Source: Wyeomyia smithii | Lineage: Eukaryota; Arthropoda; Insecta; Diptera; Culicidae | Length of the DNA: 64,000 nucleotides | Assembly: GCF_029784165.1 (NCBI RefSeq) | Contig: NC_073694.1 | Coordinates: forward strand, 28,916,506-28,980,505 | Direction of reading: 5' to 3' | Part shown: positions 11,964-23,425 of the stretch, in pieces | Numbering within the stretch: the first letter of the stretch is position 1 | Layout of the letters: the number at the start of each line of letters is the position of its first letter | Notes under the pieces: model-generated | Seen by the model: only the letters and a program-made list of their open reading frames with translations | Told to the model about the DNA's origin: nothing | Database searches by the model: none | Program-made: the position numbers and the translations under genes

Positions 11964-12242
11964 GGCGTCGTACACAAATTACGTAACGCAAAAATATAGA
12001 TTTCAGACCCCCTTCCCCCCCTATGTAACGATAAGTAACGTTCGATATGACTCCCCCCCGTCGAATTACGTAACGCTTAACAACCTGACCCCCTCAAAAT
12101 TTTCAATTTCGAGCCAGCATCGTAGTTACGTAACTGTCCCTACTACCCCCCCCCCCCCCCCCTACCCCCTATGTAACAATAAGTAACGCAGACTCAACCC
12201 CCTCCCCACCCTTCATGCGTTACGTAATTTGTGTACGATGCC
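11964..12242. mobile_element. PIF/Harbinger-like MITE (TTA duplication), C-rich interior
   Basis: Ends GGCGTCGTACACAAATTACG and the complement of GGCATCGTACACAAATTACG are near-perfect inverted repeats flanked by TTA (11961-11963, 12243-12245). The interior holds further copies of TTACGTAAC and C runs, including about 17 C at 12146-12162. No ORF. Confidence 0.85.
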
Positions 12243-12305
12243 TTATATATTTTTACATCCCTTAAGCCTAAGACTAAGTCGAAGATATTTGTTCGTATTG
12301 TACAT

Positions 12306-12716
12306 TAGGGTGCCAGCGAAAATGGTCATGTCACCGACCATGTACATTTTGTTTATTGACCTAAAATAATGATCTGTGTAAAATTTCAGCTCAATCGGAC
12401 ATGATTAAGGGGTGCCTCAAAGTGTTCAAAGTTCTGATGTTTCGAGCCTCGCAAATGGACATCCCTTATAAAAATAATCTAGTTCAAAATGCCTAATAAA
12501 CATTAAAATGCGTCACCAAACCACGTTTCAATCATTGAAATGTTTATGAGGCATCTTAAACATAATTTTCTATTGGGAATAGTGATTTTCGAGAGTCAAA
12601 ACACTGAAATTTCAAGCGCTTTGAAGCACCCCTAAATCATGTCTAAATAAGCTGAAATTGTGCACAGATTTTTATTTTGGGTAAATAAACAAAATATACA
12701 TCGCATTGCCACCCTA
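12306..12716. mobile_element. hAT-type MITE with TAGGGTG ends, 411 bp
   Basis: Ends TAGGGTGCCA and TGCCACCCTA flanked by a perfect 8-bp duplication TTGTACAT (12298-12305, 12717-12724). Long subterminal inverted repeats make it foldback-like. It shares ends and the internal phrase AAATTTCAGCTCAATCGGAC with the element at 20594-21042. Confidence 0.87.
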
Positions 12717-12849
12717 TTGTACATATTGAAATTATATTTATCTCTACCAGTTATTGCTAAAAAATCTTCTTGAGTTTTTGTTTTTATAACGACTTAGCCT
12801 CTAATAGTATTTATAGTTAGATGGTTTCTTAATTTGTTATAGGTTGTTA

Positions 12850-13053
12850 TAGGTTAAAAAACATAGGTTTATAGGTTGAAAAAAGTCTCTCAACGGCTGC
12901 CGATGAGTGAGGAAGAATCAAGAGGCAAGCAATGAATACTTTTATTATTGGAAACTCGTAGTCTACATCGCCTTTTTGAAAAGTCAGCATTTTTTGCCAG
13001 AGCTCTATAGAACTGTTTGCATCAAAACTGTTAAACTGATGAACACTGCACAA
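12850..13053 (-). pseudogene. hAT transposase C-terminal (dimerisation) fragment
   Basis: The minus-strand frame contains FPIIKVFIACLLILPHSSAA followed by VERLFST. This is the hallmark C-terminal dimerisation block of hAT transposases, in which a hydrophobic stretch and a P-x-S-S-A-x-V-E-R-x-F-S core mediate multimer formation. Only this tail is present. The rest of the protein is absent and nothing like it extends upstream on that strand. Confidence 0.75.
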
Positions 13054-13118
13054 AACTATGCAAATGCATTACAGTTGCAAAAGTTGAGGACACCTAGGGG
13101 TAAGACACTATTTAAATA

Positions 13119-13960
13119 CAGGGTGGCAACGTGAAAGTGATACACTTTATTTAGATCATAAAACTCAAACCAGTTTTTATTTCTCTTTGGAATCGATGTC
13201 AATAATATCTATAAGTAGTAAAATAACAATGTACTTAGACGAGTTCAAATCTTTTACCTTTGTGTTTGATAGTCGAAGTCATTGCGAGCCACACGCACAA
13301 CATCGTTCGGCATTTTCTCCCAGATCTTCAACTAACGTTTTTTAAATGTGTCCAAACTCAAATGCCTACCGTCGTCCAACTTTCCTAGCATGTATCCCCA
13401 GATACTGAAGTCTAGCGGGTTCCAATCCGGTGACGACCCAGGCCATTCAGAAAAACTGATGAAACAAGGTAAACTCTGCTTACACCATTTCTGAACATGC
13501 TGGTGTTGATTCTTGTTGAAAGCAAAAACTGTATTTCCCAATCCATTAATCCGTGAATTTTTATGCTTCTCATGTTCATTTCACACGCCATTTTAATTGC
13601 CGAACAGGCTGGAAAACCATCCTTCACTGCTTTGATGACCGCTGAAAAGTCCGTTTTTACCAAGTTTCTTCTCAGGAACCACCGTGCCTGTATCCTTGAA
13701 ACGCTTGATGGCCCTGTAAACGAATAATCTGCTTTAATTCAGATTTGACAGCTTGCTTCCGATCTTGATGTTGGTCAAACCTTGCAGGTGCAAGGGTCTT
13801 ACTTGTTTTTTGTTTGAATTCATTGCAATTTTCATGACTTATTCCGACTAAACAGTAAACACGTCACTCTTCAAAACATGTTCAGATGTTTGTCAAGCTG
13901 TGACAGAAAATACAACGAGGGGCAATCGAATACGTGTATCAATTCAAAGTTACCACTCTG
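13119..13960 (-). pseudogene. ITmD37E/mariner-type transposon, internally shortened
   Basis: Inverted ends CAGGGTGGCAACGTGAAAGT (left) and the complement of CAGAGTGGTAACTTTGAATT (right) are flanked by TA (13117-13118, 13961-13962), as in Tc1/mariner elements. Minus-strand transposase pieces are clear: a helix-turn-helix start (MNSNKKQVRP, about 13821) leading to AIKRFKDTGTVVPEKK, then WCKQSLPCFIS, and finally SSPDWNPLDFSIWGYMLGKL near 13380-13440, which contains the NPLDF block after the catalytic centre. At 842 bp it is shorter than intact elements of this group (about 1.3 kb) and has stops and frameshifts. The middle of the catalytic domain is missing. Confidence 0.85.
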
Positions 13961-15366
13961 TATTGCGAAATATTTGAAATATTCAATACTACAAAGTATT
14001 TATCATTGCTTTTCTGGGCAGGCCTCTACTTATATTTTAGCTGATTGACGTTACGTTATAGTTGCAGGGATGTCAATGTGACGGATAAATAATATAAATA
14101 TATTAATATAAATATCAAAATATATCAACCAATATCGTGTAATATTATCGAAATATTTTTCATGAAAACAAAGATGTCAATGTGGACAATCCACAATTTC
14201 AACATCGCGCCTAGAGATTTCTTCGAGCCAGTCGTGTTGTTAGATACAGCATGTGAATATCATCTGGCCGGAAACATTCTATAACTTTGTTGTATAAAGT
14301 TCTTGCGTCCGTTCCTACAACTTCCAGAAGGTCATAAAAACAATCATTGATTTTTAACCCTGGAAAGTAGTTTTAAAAGGACCACGGCTATCTTACGCAA
14401 ATGACCTTTAACTTTTTCTTTGTGTTCATACAATCGAAAACTATTGCTTTCTTCAACTTCAACTGGATATCTTTGCCGATTAGTGTCATCAGACGGTATG
14501 GATGTCAATCCATCAAAATGATCGGTTATTTCGTTTTCGCGGAAAAACAGACGAAACAATTCACGTTTTTTTCCTTGTTCTTCTCATTATTTTGCTCTAT
14601 ATTAGAGTACTGTTCGGTTGTCTGGACCCCTTATTACAACAATGATGTGGAAAGATTAGAGTCAGTTCAACGGTGCTGTTTGATATTCGCACTTCGTAAA
14701 CTACCCTGGACTGTTGGTGATTAAACAAAATAAATTGAATTGAGAAGAGTGATTTTTTGACGATCTGTCAGATGGTTCATCGGCTATCAAACTAAAGCAT
14801 GTTACTTGCTGCTGAGATCTTCGTGCTGAGCTCCACCTAACACATTCACTACCATTCTTGTAACTTCGGTTCTTCCCTTACGTATAGCATTGGTGATCTG
14901 AGAATTGGGGCGAATAACTTTCATTATCTCAGAAATTTCCCCCATTTGCAGGGTGGGCTGGTTGTTGTCTCCACCATACTTCTCATTCTCCTAACTATGT
15001 GAAAAAAGCGGAGAAAAAATTCACCGCGCACTTCCCTTTCAGTATGTGCCTGCGTGTAACAATGCTTTCACCACACTGCTTCTTTCTCCACTCCAAAGTG
15101 TCTCAACCAACTTACAGAGAGACAAACACACTACCAGCTCACATCACAACTAATAGAAACAAGAGGGGTGAATCACTCTACAGAGAATAAGCAGAAGTAC
15201 ACCACAGTGTTCACTGGCGAGTAGTCCAAAAAGTGAGAAAAAACCTACCGGGCAAACGTAGGCAAGTAAACTCGACCGGCACGAGCAACACAGTCTATTT
15301 TTTCCCAAAGTTTCCCAAAGGAGAAGTCTTCAGCCATGCTTAAGAAACAAACTGTAAAAAGTAGAG

Positions 15367-15371
<5 letters not shown>
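13961..15371. other. Mostly unassigned DNA around the RT fragment
   Basis: Apart from 14590-14724 no gene is recognised. 14.07-14.16 kb is a run of ATAT-rich sequence following GCAGGGATGTCAATG, which resembles one hAT MITE end, but no matching right end was found. Confidence 0.35.
14590..14724 (+). pseudogene. Non-LTR retrotransposon RT C-terminal fragment (CR1/Jockey-like)
   Basis: The frame reads SILEYCSVVWTPYYNNDVER and then LESVQRCCLIFALRKLPW, the well-known segment following the RT thumb in mosquito CR1/Jockey-type ORF2 proteins. It stops shortly afterwards and has no RT core upstream. It is a different family from the 59-62 kb relic, which has LETAAV at the matching place. Confidence 0.75.

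Positions 15372-15411
<40 letters not shown>
15372..15411. repeat. (AG)n microsatellite
   Basis: Twenty uninterrupted AG units. Confidence 0.98.
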
Positions 15412-15414
<3 letters not shown>

Positions 15415-15763
15415 GCGATGAAAAAATCCGCCAATTTGACAACTAGGTTTCACATGTCAGGGGTGCCAGATCTCTGCTCAAAGCGCAATGTTGACTAACT
15501 TTTTCATTCGACTCGTATAGCTGATTTTGACGGTGGAAGTCCTGGGGAATAATAAAGTGCATCACAAAAGCCTTGAAGGTGTTAAATTTTATATTTTGGC
15601 TAAATTCTATATTTTGGTTAAATTTTATATACTTTGACCATAATTGATCATTATTTTGTTGACCATACAAAATGTTTGTGAGCCACCAGTTAAAAATCAC
15701 TGCGATAAAGCAACTTTGGAGCATTCTCAATTCATTGTTTAGTAAAAGAACATGAAAAACCTA

Positions 15764-17718
15764 AATTAATCCACCTAGCGGCCAGACTCAGCCTTTCTCA
15801 TTCAAACTTATTATTTGTAAAAATAGATTTACATGAATGCTTAAATCCAATAAATGTTTATCCACTCTTTGGGTTCTAAAATATTGATGTTGTAATTAAA
15901 GTATAAAATATGAAATTTGACGTAATGTTAGTACTTAAGAAATAGCGAAATAAATGCAATGACTCTTAATTTCGAACAATTTAATCACGAGCGATGCCGG
16001 GAACGTTCAAATAGTACGATACCACATTTAAATCATGTTGAGGCCATATATATTGATCGAAGCAGGTAAAGTGTTGAATAGTCTTTGAATTTCTGTTTTT
16101 TCTGAAACTTTTAAACAGCATATCAAATTGTTATGAAGTTTGTTATTTGTAAGTTTGAGAGATGACTCATTTATATGACACTAGTTATGTTCAAATTAGT
16201 CGTGTAATACTTGAGATAATAGACTTTCGTTGTTTTACAAATTAAAACATAACGCTTGCTTAAGTTTGATTACAATCAAATAAAAAGGTAACGTATGGGG
16301 CAGCCAAACTTTGAAACCACGTGTTCAATCATAATTCATCAGTTAACCCTTAACTAGCCCGTTTATCTGATATCAATATTGTTCTAATCTGTTGTGTAGT
16401 TTCTAAGATAATGAAGTTTCGTGATTTTCACATTTCGATACATTACAGACGAAGTTACATTCCGATTACAGCAAAATTCAATAGGGTGTTATGAGGCAGC
16501 TAGACCTTTCATTTGATGCTAATTCTGTGGAAATCGGGTCAACCATCTCCGAGAAAAGTGAGTGAGCCCAAGTAGTCATCAGAATATGTTTCTTTTCATA
16601 ACTGGATTTCACATTTTTAAACATAACAGGCAAAGTAATAATCCGTTTGTAAAAAAAAATCATTAGGGTCTTATGGGGCAACAAGACCATTCATATGACA
16701 CTAATTTTATAAAAATCGGGCCAGCCATCTCTGAGAAACATGAGTGAGATTAAATAGTCTCCAGAACACGTTTCTTTTCATAACTTCTGAACCACATGTT
16801 CAATCTTCATAAAATTCAAAAGTTAAGGGTTTTTAAGGTAGCCCTTTCATTTGAAACTAATTTTAATCAAATCAGATGTGTGGTTTCTGAGATATTGATG
16901 TTTCGTGATTTTTACACTTTGATACATAACCTCTAAACTAGAAATCAGATTACAAAAAAATTCAACAGGGTCTTATAGGGCAACTAGACCTTTCATTTGC
17001 AATTAATTTCATTGAAATCTGTTCGGTCAGACCATCTCTGAGAATAGTGAGTGCGAAAAAAGGTGCACATACACACGTACACACCCACACACAAACACAA
17101 ACACCTATACATGCATATATGCAGAAAATGCTCGATTCGTCGAGCTGAGTAGAGTAGTATATGACATTCGGCCATTTCAATCATTTTTCTACCTTTTAAT
17201 TAGCCAGTGATCGTTAGGAGAAAGTCAATATATTTACTTTCATTATGTGATTTCACATTTTTATTAACAACGGACAAAGTTACAATCCGATTGCAGTGAA
17301 ATTCAATAGCATCCTATGGGGCAACTAGACCTTTCATTTGAAACTAATTTTGTGAAAATCGGTTCAGCCATCACTGAGAAAAATGAGTGAGTTTAAACAA
17401 CCTCAGGATAACTTTTCTTTACATAACTTTTAAACCATATGTTCAATCATAACGAAATTCAAAAGTTAAGGGTTCTGGAGACAGCCCAATCATTTGAAAC
17501 CAATTTTATTTAAATCGGTAGTGCGGTTTCTGAGATATTGATGTTTCGTGATTTTTACATTTTGATACATAACCTCTAAACTAAAAATCCGATTACAATG
17601 AAATTCAATAGCAACCTATGGCGCAACTAGACCTTTCATTTGCATTTAACTTTATGAAAATCGGTCCAGCCATCTCTGAGAAAAGTGAGTGAGAAAAAAA
17701 GTTGCACATACATACACA

Positions 17719-17750
<32 letters not shown>

Positions 17751-17890
17751 TACACACATACATACATACATACAGAAAATGCTCAGTTCGTCGAAAGTAG
17801 TCGAGTGGTATATGACATTCGGCCATTGGGACCACTTTTATACCTTTGGTTTTTCCAGTGATTGCTATACCTTTCTAGGAGAAAGGCAAA
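15764..17890 (+). repeat. Composite repeat with ~650-bp tandem units and CA-rich tails
   Basis: The left part (15764-15950, starting TTAATCCACCTAGCGGCC) is repeated in inverse orientation at 52702-52887. From about 16.58 kb two tandem units of roughly 650 bp follow (about 16580-17222 and 17223-17888). Each has two copies of GGGCAACTAGACCTTTCAT, a phrase around AAATCGGTCCAGCCATCTC and TGAGAAAAGTGAGTGAG, a CA/TACA microsatellite (about 17068-17105 and 17716-17775), the GTATATGACATTCGGCC motif, and an end near AGGAGAAAG. Divergence between units is visible. No protein coding potential; short ORFs over the CA tracts are artefacts. Confidence 0.75.
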
Positions 17891-18064
17891 ACGTGTAAAA
17901 ATAAAAATATTCTTCATTGTACCTGATATCAATACCTCTCAATGTGTTACCTATCTTGTTAGTTTGGCTCGGATTTTGACATGTTCGTTTGGCCCACAAC
18001 ATTCTCTTAGCATATCTCTCCCTCTGAGTATTGCTAGTAAAAAGCACCGCAGATAGCTCTGCTG

Positions 18065-19046
18065 CAGAGATGCCAAAATTTTTTTCATTTAAACTGGAAG
18101 ACTGCTAAAGAAAAAACTGGAAAAAACTGGATTCCAAAAAAAAAAAATATTGAATGGCAAAAAAAATGTAAGAGAGCTTCTCTGTAATGGTTATTGAATC
18201 CAATGTTAGTTTTAAATACACTGGGGTCTTTTTTTACGCGGTTGATTGAATAAAAAGATCCGACTCAAAATAATAGCACGTGAGTAAATATAAACTTGAA
18301 AAATGATATAAAAATGGTAACAAAACACACAAAATGAGTTTATGGTACTTCCAAAATGAAAATTCATTAAAGATCAAGACAAAACTTTTTTAAAATGATT
18401 TTGCCATATTTTTAATCTTTCGTTCCTTAATCGAAAGTTAATAACGACGACCCTGACTCGTATCGTTGTACAATTATTAATGTATTTTTGTTCCTTTTTC
18501 CCGAATCAACTGAAATTGTCTATTGTTTGATAAGAACAGCAAATATATTAAAAACATGCATTATTTAGATTGATAAAACAGAAAATCTTATTGTCATGAA
18601 CCATACGATTGATTTTTTACTTTAATAGATTTACTTATACTAAACTTATTTGATACCGCGTAAAAATAATCTTCCAAATCCCATAAAAATAATCCGCGTT
18701 ATTTAAAAAAACCGGATAAAAATAACCCGCGTAAAAAAAACCCCAGTGTACAGCAAAAAATCACTCATTTCAATCAGAACTGTTCTTTTTCCGGTTTTCT
18801 TTTCTTTTAATTTTATTGTTATCTCCTTTAACAGCAGCAAAATTTCAAACTGCCTAATCAGTTTATCTCAAAATTATTAAAATGAAGGTTCCTTCACTTT
18901 TAACAGAAGTACTGATTGTAATTGTTACAGTGATTTATCACTCTACATCATTTACGTTCTAAAAATATTTTCAAAAATCAATCGGAGCTTGAGCACATGA
19001 AAAATCTGAATAAAACTGGGAAATATACAAAAAACTGGGAGATTAA
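18065..19046. mobile_element. Truncated second copy of the CAGAGTTGCC hAT-type MITE
   Basis: Starts CAGAGATGCCAAAATTT and follows the 4899-6201 element closely (AAACTGGAA motifs, CAATGTTAGTTTTAAAT, AATCACTCATTTCAATCAGA). Homology fades near 19046, so the right end is lost. It is split by the TA-flanked element 18219-18748. Confidence 0.8.
18219..18748. mobile_element. TA-flanked (Tc1/mariner-type) MITE, 530 bp
   Basis: Ends CACTGGGGTCTTTTTTTACG and the complement of CACTGGGGTTTTTTTTACGC are inverted repeats flanked by TA (18217-18218, 18749-18750). The host copy at 4.9-6.2 kb lacks the insertion and reads straight through the site (TTTAAATAAAGCAAAAAATC, near 5040-5060), which shows the empty site. 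Interior repeats of CCGCGT-type motifs near both ends; no ORF. Confidence 0.88.
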
Positions 19047-20593
19047 AAGAAAATGTGTAAAATATAATATACTAGCAAATGACACGTTTTATTGAAATAC
19101 TGTAATCGACAATGTTATAGATAGTTAAATTGCAGAAAAAATATACCATGTAAAAGTTACTTTTCCTTTGATAGCAAAAGTTAAAAATAGGTATAAAAGT
19201 GACGGCATTTTTATATTTCCGTTGATTTTTAATACTATAAATCTAACAATTTTTGATAGCAAGTGTCAAAATTTGCAAATGTTAAAATGAGAAAAATAAG
19301 AGTTGTGAGCATCTGATAATATTTCTTTATTAGAGGCTTTTAGGTGATTTGCTTCTGCTATTAAATGATTTCTTGCTGGATCATAAATTTAGTTGGATAA
19401 TATTTAAGCAATATTTTTTGCTAACTGTAGAGCTACCAGTATTATTGCTCTAGAGATTGTTGTTTTGTCTAATTTCGCTAACAAAAATCATTAAAATCCA
19501 ATCTAGCCTATCACATTTTAACAACAGTCAGCACATTATTCCTTCATTTCTCAGTTTTCTTCTTTTTCTGCGGGAATTGAGATTCCATTCACTCTTTCAC
19601 GTTAGAAGAACTTAGAATTTGAAAACAACATTGGCTCATAGAAACCAAACAACTAGGATAGTTACCATACGGGATCATCGAGCGAAGGAAGCATGGAGTA
19701 ATAGGAATATCGACTACTGGGAGTGAGTTTATATGGGAAATCGGAGGGACTGAAAATATCATCGAGTATAGGAAAATATCGACTCCTAGAACAACTCATG
19801 GAAGTTCGTATTAAAATCCACAAATAAGCAACGATTTTTGTTTTCAAAACAGATTGCGTGTTTGGAAATCCAAGCGATTGTTTATGCAGTAGAGCTTTTA
19901 GAAGATTCCAGAATGCCACAGATAAAAAGATTTCGACTGCTCTCGCTGCAATAGTAATGTTTTAGTGCATTTTTAATATACATTTTCCCTGTAAAAAATC
20001 GATCTTTCAAAATAAATGCTACGTCGATTTGAATCCAACCCCTCCCCCCCTTGTCACAGCTCGTCACAAAACGATGATATCCCCCCTCCCCCCATAAATG
20101 CTACGTCATTTAAGTATGGTCCCTTAGTGTGAGAGCAGTTGTTTCCGCAGTGCAAGTATGTTTTTCTGCACTCTAGAGATTTTCTGAGAAGAAGTCTTTT
20201 CGATGGTTTTGTACTGAATATTTCATTTTTTTTTTTTTTGAAAAAATGAATCACTATTGTAGTTGAATGAAAATCCTTGATTTTGAACTTACTTTTGGAA
20301 ACTCGTTCAGCTAATGATCCTTTGCTTCTCATTTGAATTATAACATATTGGTTAAGATTTTAAAACTCATTGGAGTTAACATTTTTGTGATAGCGGCAAT
20401 GTTAAGGCAAAAAATCTTTAATCTGTTCTGAAAATATAATCATCTTCGTTCTGCCGGTTTTTTTTTTTTATTTAAATGAGTTCAAACATTCTAAATTGAC
20501 TCCACCTGCATCCAAAGATTTAACTTCAAAATGTTATGTGAAGTAAATGTCTGGTCTCTGGGCGTCGTTCTGTTTCTTATAATGGGTATACTC
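19047..20593. other. No gene recognised
   Basis: AT-rich unassigned DNA. Two direct copies of ATAAATGCTACGTC (about 20013 and 20094) bracket C-rich tracts and resemble the interior style of the C-rich MITE at 11964-12242, but inverted ends were not found. Confidence 0.4.
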
Positions 20594-21042
20594 TAGGGTA
20601 CCAATGACAATGGTCATTTTGAGAATCCCTGTACAAAATGTTCATCTACCCGAAAAAATACCCTGTGCAAAATTTCAGCTCAATCGGACTCACAATGGGG
20701 TGGTGCAAAGCGTTCGAATTTTGGCCTTTGAAAATCCACAAATTAACCAAACGGAGTGGGGTGCATGAATTTTCGGTTCTCAAGATTATATATGGTCCCA
20801 GATGGCTCCAAAATGCATGAAACGTCCAAATCTGGTATCATCTGAAGAAAAAATTCTCGATTTTGGTGATTTTTCGAATTTTTCAAGGTTACACTTTAAT
20901 CTCTTTGCACCACCCCGTTTTTAGTCCGATCGAGCTAAAATTTTGCATAGGGTGTTTTTACGGGTGGATGAACATTTTGTGTAGAGTTTTTTCTTTAGAA
21001 TATCTGGTTACTTTTTCTCCCATATAAATGATTGGCACCCTA
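20594..21042. mobile_element. hAT-type MITE, TAGGGTRCCA family, second copy
   Basis: Ends TAGGGTACCAAT and ATTGGCACCCTA with flanking GTATACTC (20586-20593) and GAATACTC (21043-21050), a 7/8 match. Shares end sequence and AAATTTCAGCTCAATCGGAC with 12306-12716. The same phrase recurs as an inverted version near 20930-20950, so the element is a long imperfect foldback. Confidence 0.82.
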
Positions 21043-22650
21043 GAATACTCATATTGAGTGGTATTCCGCTATTTTGGTTGTTTTCTACAAACCGGAAGTC
21101 GCTATCTTGGTTTTCAAAAGAGCATGTGGAGTTCATTTCTGGCCTTTGAGCGTCAATCTGGTTTCAAAAATAACCACTTTGTGTTGTAATCGGTCGCTTC
21201 TGGCTGTTTTCTAGAAACCGGAAGTCACTATCTAAGAATTTACCACAAAAGATCAAAATAATGGTCACAGTGGTCCAAATCTAAAAAATCTAAGAATTCA
21301 AAATAGTATATGAAGTTGATTTTTGATGTCTATGTATCGTCTAGTGCTGGGACTATCCGGATATAAATATCCGGATATCCGACCTCGGATATCGGACAAA
21401 TATCCAAAATCCGGATCAATCGGATATCCGGATATTATCCGACAGGATATCCGGATTTTCGGATAGTCGGATTTCCGGATATTGTATCCGAACATAGTTT
21501 AATGAGAATTATGTAAATAAATACTTACGAGGGAATATTGTGGAAAAAGCCATTTTTCGCGTTACATTTCATTCGAACGGGCCTAAAAGCTGGAAAAAAA
21601 TCCGGATAGCCGGATAGTATATCCGGATATCCGACTATTCGATTATCCGTATCCGGATATCCGGACATCCGAATAGTATTCGTTTACACATCCGTGATCC
21701 GAGCTTCGAATATATCTGAATAAAAGTCCCAGCACTAGTATCGTCAGGATCAGGTAAATACTCTTACTGGGTGGTATTTGGTTACTTTCGGTTGTTTTCT
21801 AGAGAGTGGAAGTCGCCATTTTAGAATTCAAAATGATTTCCCTGGTTGATTTTTTGCTTCTGTGCATCATCATGATTACAAAAATACTCATATTTGGTGG
21901 TAGTGGGTCATTTTCAATTGTTTTCCAGCCCTCTCCCCCTTCTTCCAAAGTATGGATGATGGCGTCAAACCATCATAGAAACATTTATCACCCTCAAAAA
22001 CTTTCACATGCTGAATGTGTTTCCATTTGCTCAGTTAGTTCTCGAATTTTCAAAAATTTGTGTTTGATTTGTATGGAATCCCACTCTTCCAGATGAAAGA
22101 GGGTTGTCGAACCATCCTGAAAGTATTTCTTGTTCCCAAAAATCTTCCCATGCCAAATTTGGTTTCATTTACTTGATTAGTTAGAGTTATGTAGAAATGT
22201 GTGTTTCATTTGTAAGGATGCCCCTCCTTCTTGAAAAGAAACGGGTGTCGATCTACCACAGAACTATTTCTCGCTCTTGTGAATCACTACACACCAAATT
22301 TGGTTCCATTTACTTGATTACATCTCGAGTTATACAGATATTTGTGTTTCGCTTGTATGGGAGCCTTCCCTTCCAGAGCAGGGAGTAAAACTACCATAAA
22401 AATATTTCATGCTTCCTGATATATTAACGTGCCAAGTTTGGCTTCATTCGCTCAATTATTCATCAAGTTATGCAGAAATTCGAGTTTCATTTGTATGGGG
22501 GCCCTCATTTAAAGAGCAGGGAGGGGTCTCAAACTATAATAAGAACCTTCCCCGGACCCAGAAATCCGTACATACAAATTCTCATGTCAATCGGTTCGGT
22601 AGTACCAAGTCTATATGGCTCAGACAGACAGACAGCTCCATTTTATATGT
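21043..22650 (+). repeat. Two adjacent ~110-150-bp tandem repeat arrays
   Basis: About 21.06-21.9 kb repeats a unit containing GGTTGTTTTCTA and ACCGGAAGTCGC. About 21.9-22.65 kb repeats a unit with CCAAATTTGGTTTCATTTAC, GTTATGCAGAAAT and TTTGTATGGG, ending in CAGACAGACAGACAG. Both parts recur in inverse orientation at about 34.64-35.09 kb. The order and CAGACAGA tail resemble a widespread mosquito repeat; I do not see a coding region. The first array is interrupted by the hAT-type element 21342-21737. Confidence 0.65.
21342..21737. mobile_element. hAT-type MITE filled with ATCCGGAT palindromes
   Basis: Ends TAGTGCTGGGACT and AGTCCCAGCACTA are perfect inverted repeats flanked by a perfect 8-bp duplication GTATCGTC (21334-21341, 21738-21745). 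The arms contain about ten TCCGGA cores, mostly inside the self-complementary ATATCCGGATAT. No ORF of substance. Confidence 0.9.
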
Positions 22651-22826
22651 ATAGATACCCTATCAAAAGGCATTTATTTTACATACATTAAAATCGACCC
22701 CTACGAATACAACGTTCTAAATATTCAAACAGGTGGTTGAACATTTTTAGAAGACTTTTTGCTCGATTTTGATATAAAACAAATCAGTCAAACCGAAAGA
22801 AAGGGAAAGAGGATAGAGAAATTAGA

Positions 22827-22830
<4 letters not shown>

Positions 22831-22860
<30 letters not shown>
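22831..22860. repeat. (AG)n microsatellite
   Basis: Fifteen uninterrupted AG units. Confidence 0.97.
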
Positions 22861-22864
<4 letters not shown>

Positions 22865-23425
22865 AAAAAAAGAAAAGTGAGTGTATGAAAGGAAAATATG
22901 CAAAAGAGGCAAAAAGAGATCAAAAATCTAAACCGCCTCATTTAAAGTACAGACCCCGTTCGATTTTGGCACGTTTCGTTTCTGGCACGGTTCAATTTTG
23001 GCACTGTTCGAATATGGCACATGTGCCAAAAACGAATGGTTTTTTTATTCATTTTTTTTTTCTTCACATAACATTTATTTGACACGGCACAAATACAATT
23101 TAATGTTTAACGGCGCCAATTATATCTGATGACTTAAAAACTAAAGCAAATTTTTTATCCTCGCTGCCGACTACGAGCTGAAATTAAGTCTAACTTAAAA
23201 CTAGCATGGGATTTCCAATCAGTGTTTTGTTGTTCAATGGTCGTCTGATAATCGTCGAATGGCATGTATGGATTCGTTCTGCTGAGCCACGATGTCGTGA
23301 GTTGGGACAGAGGCTCGTAGTCCTTGGGTCCTGGTTCTATTGTGCGGGGTCTGGTTGCTGGTTTTGTGCTTAAGGTTCAAACGTGTTCTTGTCGTTTTGT
23401 TGGGTGTAGACGGAGGGGAACGGGA

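Noticed and set aside
14064..14180. GCAGGGATGTCAATG as a hAT MITE end
   Set aside because: No matching right end or 8-bp duplication could be found nearby.
17605..17898. Open frames across the CA/TACA tracts
   Set aside because: Low-complexity translation of microsatellites inside a repeat; no protein family.
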